Shown here: one piece after another, positions 41,442 to 44,733 of the stretch
How the letters are laid out: every line of letters starts with the position of its first letter
Position numbering within the stretch: position 1 is the first letter of the stretch
Origin: Muribaculaceae bacterium
Lineage (GTDB): Bacteria > Bacteroidota > Bacteroidia > Bacteroidales > Muribaculaceae
DNA length: 44,733 nt
Assembly (NCBI GenBank): GCA_017629835.1
Contig: JAGBWK010000070.1
Span: forward strand, 1-44,733
Direction of reading: 5' to 3'
Position numbers and translations under genes: made by a program
Notes under the pieces: model-generated
The model's input: the letters and a program-made list of their open reading frames with translations, nothing else
The model's database searches: none
Told to the model about the DNA's origin: nothing

Positions 41442-43043
41442 ATGAAAATACTTGTCAAATTGACCCTAACGATAGCCGCACTTATGATGCCGGCAGTAGT
41501 TCTCGCCCAATCGGCACAGGAGCGCGAAATAGCCGATGCAGTGCTCAAAGTTTACGACGACGAGCTCCGCACCGACCCAACTAACTACGAAATATGGTTT
41601 CGCCGTGCAAACTTGCTGTATGGTCTAAACCAGTATTCACGCGCCCTTAGCGACATTGACAACGCATTGAAATACACGCCTCAAACCGACCTCGATATGC
41701 TTGCTCAGGGACACGCCTTGCGCGCAAACATTTATATAATGTCGGAGCAACTCGAAAACGCTCTCGCCGACATCAGCCGCGCTTGCGAGGTTGACCCGTC
41801 GTCATACGAATACCTCTATCAGAAAGCCAACATTGAATATCAGCTTGAGAAATACCAGGAAACAAAAGAGGATTTCCGTCGACTCGGACGCATTCATAAT
41901 CGCAGTCTCGAATCGCTCGTAGGGCTCTCACGCATTGCCGTCAAAGAGAACAACCTCGGCCTTGCCAACGAATACATCGACCAAGCAGTGCAATTCTATC
42001 CCGCTGAGCCTGAAGCATATCTGCGTCGTGCCAGCGTGCGCCAACTGTTGGGCAACAACGTCGGAGCTGTCGATGATATGATTATGGCATTGAGCCTCGA
42101 CAGCAATAGCCAGCGCGCTATCAGCGCAATCGTAGCGATGAGCAACAGCGACTACAACGCCGTAGTGTCAGCCCTTAGCCACGCCATTACCGAAGCGCCC
42201 AACAATGGCATGTTCTACTACATACGTGCCACAATCGCTCAAGCCCACCACCGCTACCTCGTGGCTATCGACGACTACCGTACAATTCTCGACAACGGCT
42301 ACTACAACTATTATGGCATCAATGCTTCAATGGCCGAATGTTACTACGCTCTGTGTGAATACGACAAAGCGCTTAACGAAATCAACTACGCCATTGGCGC
42401 TACTGCCGACAATGGGGCATACTACGTGACTCTCTCAAAAATACGCCTTGCAATGGGCGACGTCAGCCTTGCGCTCGATGCTGCAAACAAAGCGTTCGAC
42501 CGCTTGCCCGACAACAATAAAGTGGTGACGCAACTCGCACTTTGCGAGGTTGCAACCGAACAGTTCGACCAAGCATCAAACCACTTCGGCGAGCTTATCA
42601 TCAATATGCCAAACGACCCCGTCAACTACATTATGCGTGGGTGGGTGTTGCGCGAAAAACTCCAACGCAGAACTGATGCTGTCGGTTTCTTAACCCGCTG
42701 TGCACAACTCGAATACTCCGACACCGACATCAACTCAATGCGCGGATTTGCGCTGCTGCTTCTCGGCCAGGAGGGCACTGCTCGCGAATGGATTGACCAA
42801 GTAATGGCAGCACGACCAACCGACGTAGACGGTCGTGTCAACTACCTCGCAGCCTGCCTGTATAGCCACCTCGGCGAAACTGACCTCGCTTTCGACTACC
42901 TTGCTAATGCTCTCGACAAAGGATATTCCAACCTGCAGGAGCTCACAGCGGGCAACAATGCGAACATCAACATCGCACCACTACGCGATGACCCTCGCTT
43001 CGCTCAGATGATTAAAGGCTACGATTACTTGTTCAAAAAATAA
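41442..43043 (+). CDS. Exported tetratricopeptide-repeat protein
   Basis: 533 residues from the ATG at 41442. The same frame is open back to 40932 but overlaps rsmE, and the signal peptide MKILVKLTLTIAALMMPAVV (ending VLAQ) fixes the start. The rest is a run of TPR helices, at least nine repeats, for example NYEIWFRRANLLYGLNQYSR, ALADISRACEVDPSSYEYLY, ALNEINYAIGATADNGAYYV and AFDYLANALDKGYSNLQEL. The end (PLRDDPRFAQMIKGYDYLFK) resembles the terminal part of many Bacteroidales TPR proteins. Periplasmic, likely a protein-binding scaffold. Partner unknown. Confidence 0.88.
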   Translation: MKILVKLTLTIAALMMPAVVLAQSAQEREIADAVLKVYDDELRTDPTNYEIWFRRANLLYGLNQYSRALSDIDNALKYTPQTDLDMLAQGHALRANIYIMSEQLENALADISRACEVDPSSYEYLYQKANIEYQLEKYQETKEDFRRLGRIHNRSLESLVGLSRIAVKENNLGLANEYIDQAVQFYPAEPEAYLRRASVRQLLGNNVGAVDDMIMALSLDSNSQRAISAIVAMSNSDYNAVVSALSHAITEAPNNGMFYYIRATIAQAHHRYLVAIDDYRTILDNGYYNYYGINASMAECYYALCEYDKALNEINYAIGATADNGAYYVTLSKIRLAMGDVSLALDAANKAFDRLPDNNKVVTQLALCEVATEQFDQASNHFGELIINMPNDPVNYIMRGWVLREKLQRRTDAVGFLTRCAQLEYSDTDINSMRGFALLLLGQEGTAREWIDQVMAARPTDVDGRVNYLAACLYSHLGETDLAFDYLANALDKGYSNLQELTAGNNANINIAPLRDDPRFAQMIKGYDYLFKK

Positions 43044-43110
43044 GCCGACTTATCGTTATTCTTGCCCCACTAAACCATTGTAAAACAACGGCTAACCTAT
43101 GCAACCTTCG

Positions 43111-44733
43111 ATGAAGAGATTCGTAAACTTGTTTATCACAGCAGCGACGCTATTCTACGCTTCAACAGCCGACGCTTCGCCGATAGAGCAGAATTCGAAG
43201 TCGCCAGCCGACTACGTCAACCCATTCATTGGAGCAAGCAGTAGCATCGGATTGGCAGGGGTTTACCATGGATTAGGGAAAACATTCCCAGGCGCAACAA
43301 CCCCCTTCGGTATGGCTCAAACCACGCCAAACACTATTTCGGGGGGCGACAATGCCTCTGGCTATAGCTATGAGTTGCAGACATTCGAAGGCTTCACAGT
43401 CAATCAAATGAGCGGTGTGGGTTGGTATGGCGACCTCGCCAACTTCATGGTGATGCCCACAACTGGTCCCCTTCAAATCATTGCAGGCAAGGAGGATAAC
43501 TCAATCAAAGGGTATCGCTCGCATTTCGATAAAGCCACCGAGCATGCCGAAGCGGGATACTACAGCGTTCACCTCTCCGACTACAACATCAAGGCCGAAG
43601 GCACTGCTACGCCACGATGCAGCTATATGCGATTCACATTCCCCGAAAACGCTCTTTCAAGGATTCAAATCGACTTGGCTCATCGCGCTGGTGGCACTTC
43701 TATCGAGCAAGCGGTCAATGTAGTCGACAATCGCACCATTGAGGGGAATATCGTATGCACACCCGACGGAGGTGGTTGGGGCGACGGACATGGCAACGTG
43801 AGCTACACGCTCTATTTTCACGCTGAACTCTCACGCCCAATGAAAGACTGGGGCATCTGGAGCGCCGAAATTCCCGACAATGCTTCACGCCACCTCGGCG
43901 ACGTGTACACACCCGAATATCAACAGATTATAGCTTCTGCGCCTATCTCTCGCCAATCGCGTGGAGCTACAGGCAAACATCTCGGATTCTTCACCGAATT
44001 TCCGACCAAAGAGGGCGAAGTTGTCGAGCTGAAAGTTGGTATTTCATACGTCGACATCGAAGGTGCACGCAAGAATTTTAATGCCGAAATCGCCGATCAC
44101 GATTTCAACACTATCCGCCAAAAAGCCCATGATATGTGGAACTCTGCGCTGTCGGCTATAACCGTTAGCGGCAACCACGACGACGACCAGCTAACCACCT
44201 TCTACACAGCATTGTATCACACAATGATTGACCCTCGCATAGCCAACGATGTCGACGGTCGCTACGTTGGGGGTGACGGACAAATCAAGCCTGCTACCGA
44301 CACGTTCGTCAAGCGCACTATCTTCAGTGGCTGGGACGTATTCCGAAGCCAATTCCCGCTGCTAAACCTCATACGCGCCGACGTAGTTCACGATCAGATA
44401 CATTCACTAATCACACTCGCTGAAGAGAGCGGACGCGAATATTTCGAGCGTTGGGAGTTGATGAACTCCTACTCTGGCTGTATGCTTGGCAATCCTGCCC
44501 TACCAGTAATCGCCGATGCCTACGTCAAAGGAATACGCGATTTCGATGTCGACAAAGCTATCCGCTACGGTATCAACTCCTCAATCAAGTTAGGCAACGA
44601 CACCACTTTAGGTTACTACCCCGAGCCTCTTAGCATATCAAACACCCTCGAATATGCCTACGCCGACTGGGCGCTTGGCGCTCTTGCCGAAGCTGCTGGT
44701 ATGACCGAAATTGCCGCAGAATACAAAGCTAAA
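43111..44733 (+). CDS. GH92 family alpha-mannosidase, 5' part (runs past window end)
   Basis: The frame is open from 43099 to the end (545 codons); I take the ATG at 43111 because MKRFVNLFITAATLFYASTA forms the signal peptide, with ATG 43099 as alternative. The start of the mature protein, ADYVNPFIGASSS, then FPGATTPFGMAQTTPNT, is the GH92 signature, with SGYSYE and a beta-sandwich domain. Near 44330-44560 the catalytic barrel region appears: SGWDVFRSQFPLLNL and SGCMLGNPALPVIADAYVKG. GH92 enzymes are calcium-dependent exo-alpha-mannosidases, many acting on host N-glycans. About a quarter to a third of the gene is missing. Confidence 0.92.
   Translation, partial: MKRFVNLFITAATLFYASTADASPIEQNSKSPADYVNPFIGASSSIGLAGVYHGLGKTFPGATTPFGMAQTTPNTISGGDNASGYSYELQTFEGFTVNQMSGVGWYGDLANFMVMPTTGPLQIIAGKEDNSIKGYRSHFDKATEHAEAGYYSVHLSDYNIKAEGTATPRCSYMRFTFPENALSRIQIDLAHRAGGTSIEQAVNVVDNRTIEGNIVCTPDGGGWGDGHGNVSYTLYFHAELSRPMKDWGIWSAEIPDNASRHLGDVYTPEYQQIIASAPISRQSRGATGKHLGFFTEFPTKEGEVVELKVGISYVDIEGARKNFNAEIADHDFNTIRQKAHDMWNSALSAITVSGNHDDDQLTTFYTALYHTMIDPRIANDVDGRYVGGDGQIKPATDTFVKRTIFSGWDVFRSQFPLLNLIRADVVHDQIHSLITLAEESGREYFERWELMNSYSGCMLGNPALPVIADAYVKGIRDFDVDKAIRYGINSSIKLGNDTTLGYYPEPLSISNTLEYAYADWALGALAEAAGMTEIAAEYKAK

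Noticed and set aside
1..44733. CRISPR arrays, insertion sequences, prophage or defence genes
   Set aside because: No repeat-spacer pattern, transposase, integrase, terminal inverted repeats or known defence domains were seen on either strand.

Overview
The window looks like a chromosomal segment of a Bacteroidales bacterium, probably Muribaculaceae (S24-7) or a near relative; the family call is inference. The reasons are promoters of the Bacteroidetes type (TTTG, 19-20 nt, TAnnTTTG), the near absence of Shine-Dalgarno sites, the family content (DUF4270 lipoprotein beside a short GT5 glycogen synthase, DUF5106-thioredoxin protein, tandem DUF349 protein, GH92 mannosidase, M13 peptidase with a Bacteroidales signal peptide) and the lack of any phage, plasmid or insertion sequence. 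It is mostly housekeeping sequence and I see no defence island, CRISPR array or biosynthetic cluster.

Layout. 1-7.5 kb (minus): the start of a secreted protein, then a compact run read from a clear promoter at 7465-7495: polyprenol-phosphate mannosyltransferase, dihydroorotase, dihydrolipoamide dehydrogenase, CyuA-type cysteine desulfidase and an M13 zinc peptidase, closed by a strong terminator at 391-431. 7.5-17 kb (minus): Ca/Na antiporter, polyprenyl glycosylphosphotransferase, a large DUF349 protein, a TPM-domain membrane protein, thymidine kinase, a TRIC-type channel, endonuclease III and PheS. 17-18 kb: a relic of an AAA ATPase gene and a small beta-barrel protein. 18-24.4 kb: an orphan histidine kinase (+), a porin-like protein (-) behind a twin Fur-like operator, an ACT-like protein that seems to have lost its CBS domains, NAD kinase, a YgjP-type metallopeptidase, and a secreted glycosidase-like protein with a beta/gamma-crystallin domain (-).

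24.5-33 kb: PiT phosphate transporter fused to a PhoU-like domain (+), a tiny winged-helix protein, a two-component pair (-), PheT with a small membrane protein (+), RecO (-). 33-36.3 kb (+): rpsT between two identical tRNA-Glu genes, GT5 glycogen synthase domain and DUF4270 lipoprotein. 36.5-44.7 kb (+): a thioredoxin-like lipoprotein candidate behind an unusual repeat-containing leader, MnmA (TTG start), a DUF151/UVR nuclease-family protein, a nucleoside-type MFS transporter, RsmE, a TPR protein and the start of a GH92 alpha-mannosidase that runs off the end.

The most interesting non-coding signals are the duplicated-block leader at about 36539-36707, the two palindromic boxes at 20546-20594 overlying the porin promoter, the GC-rich palindrome cluster at 10118-10257 and the ATPase relic at 17193-17282. 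All calls are from reading sequence and family knowledge; no searches were run.
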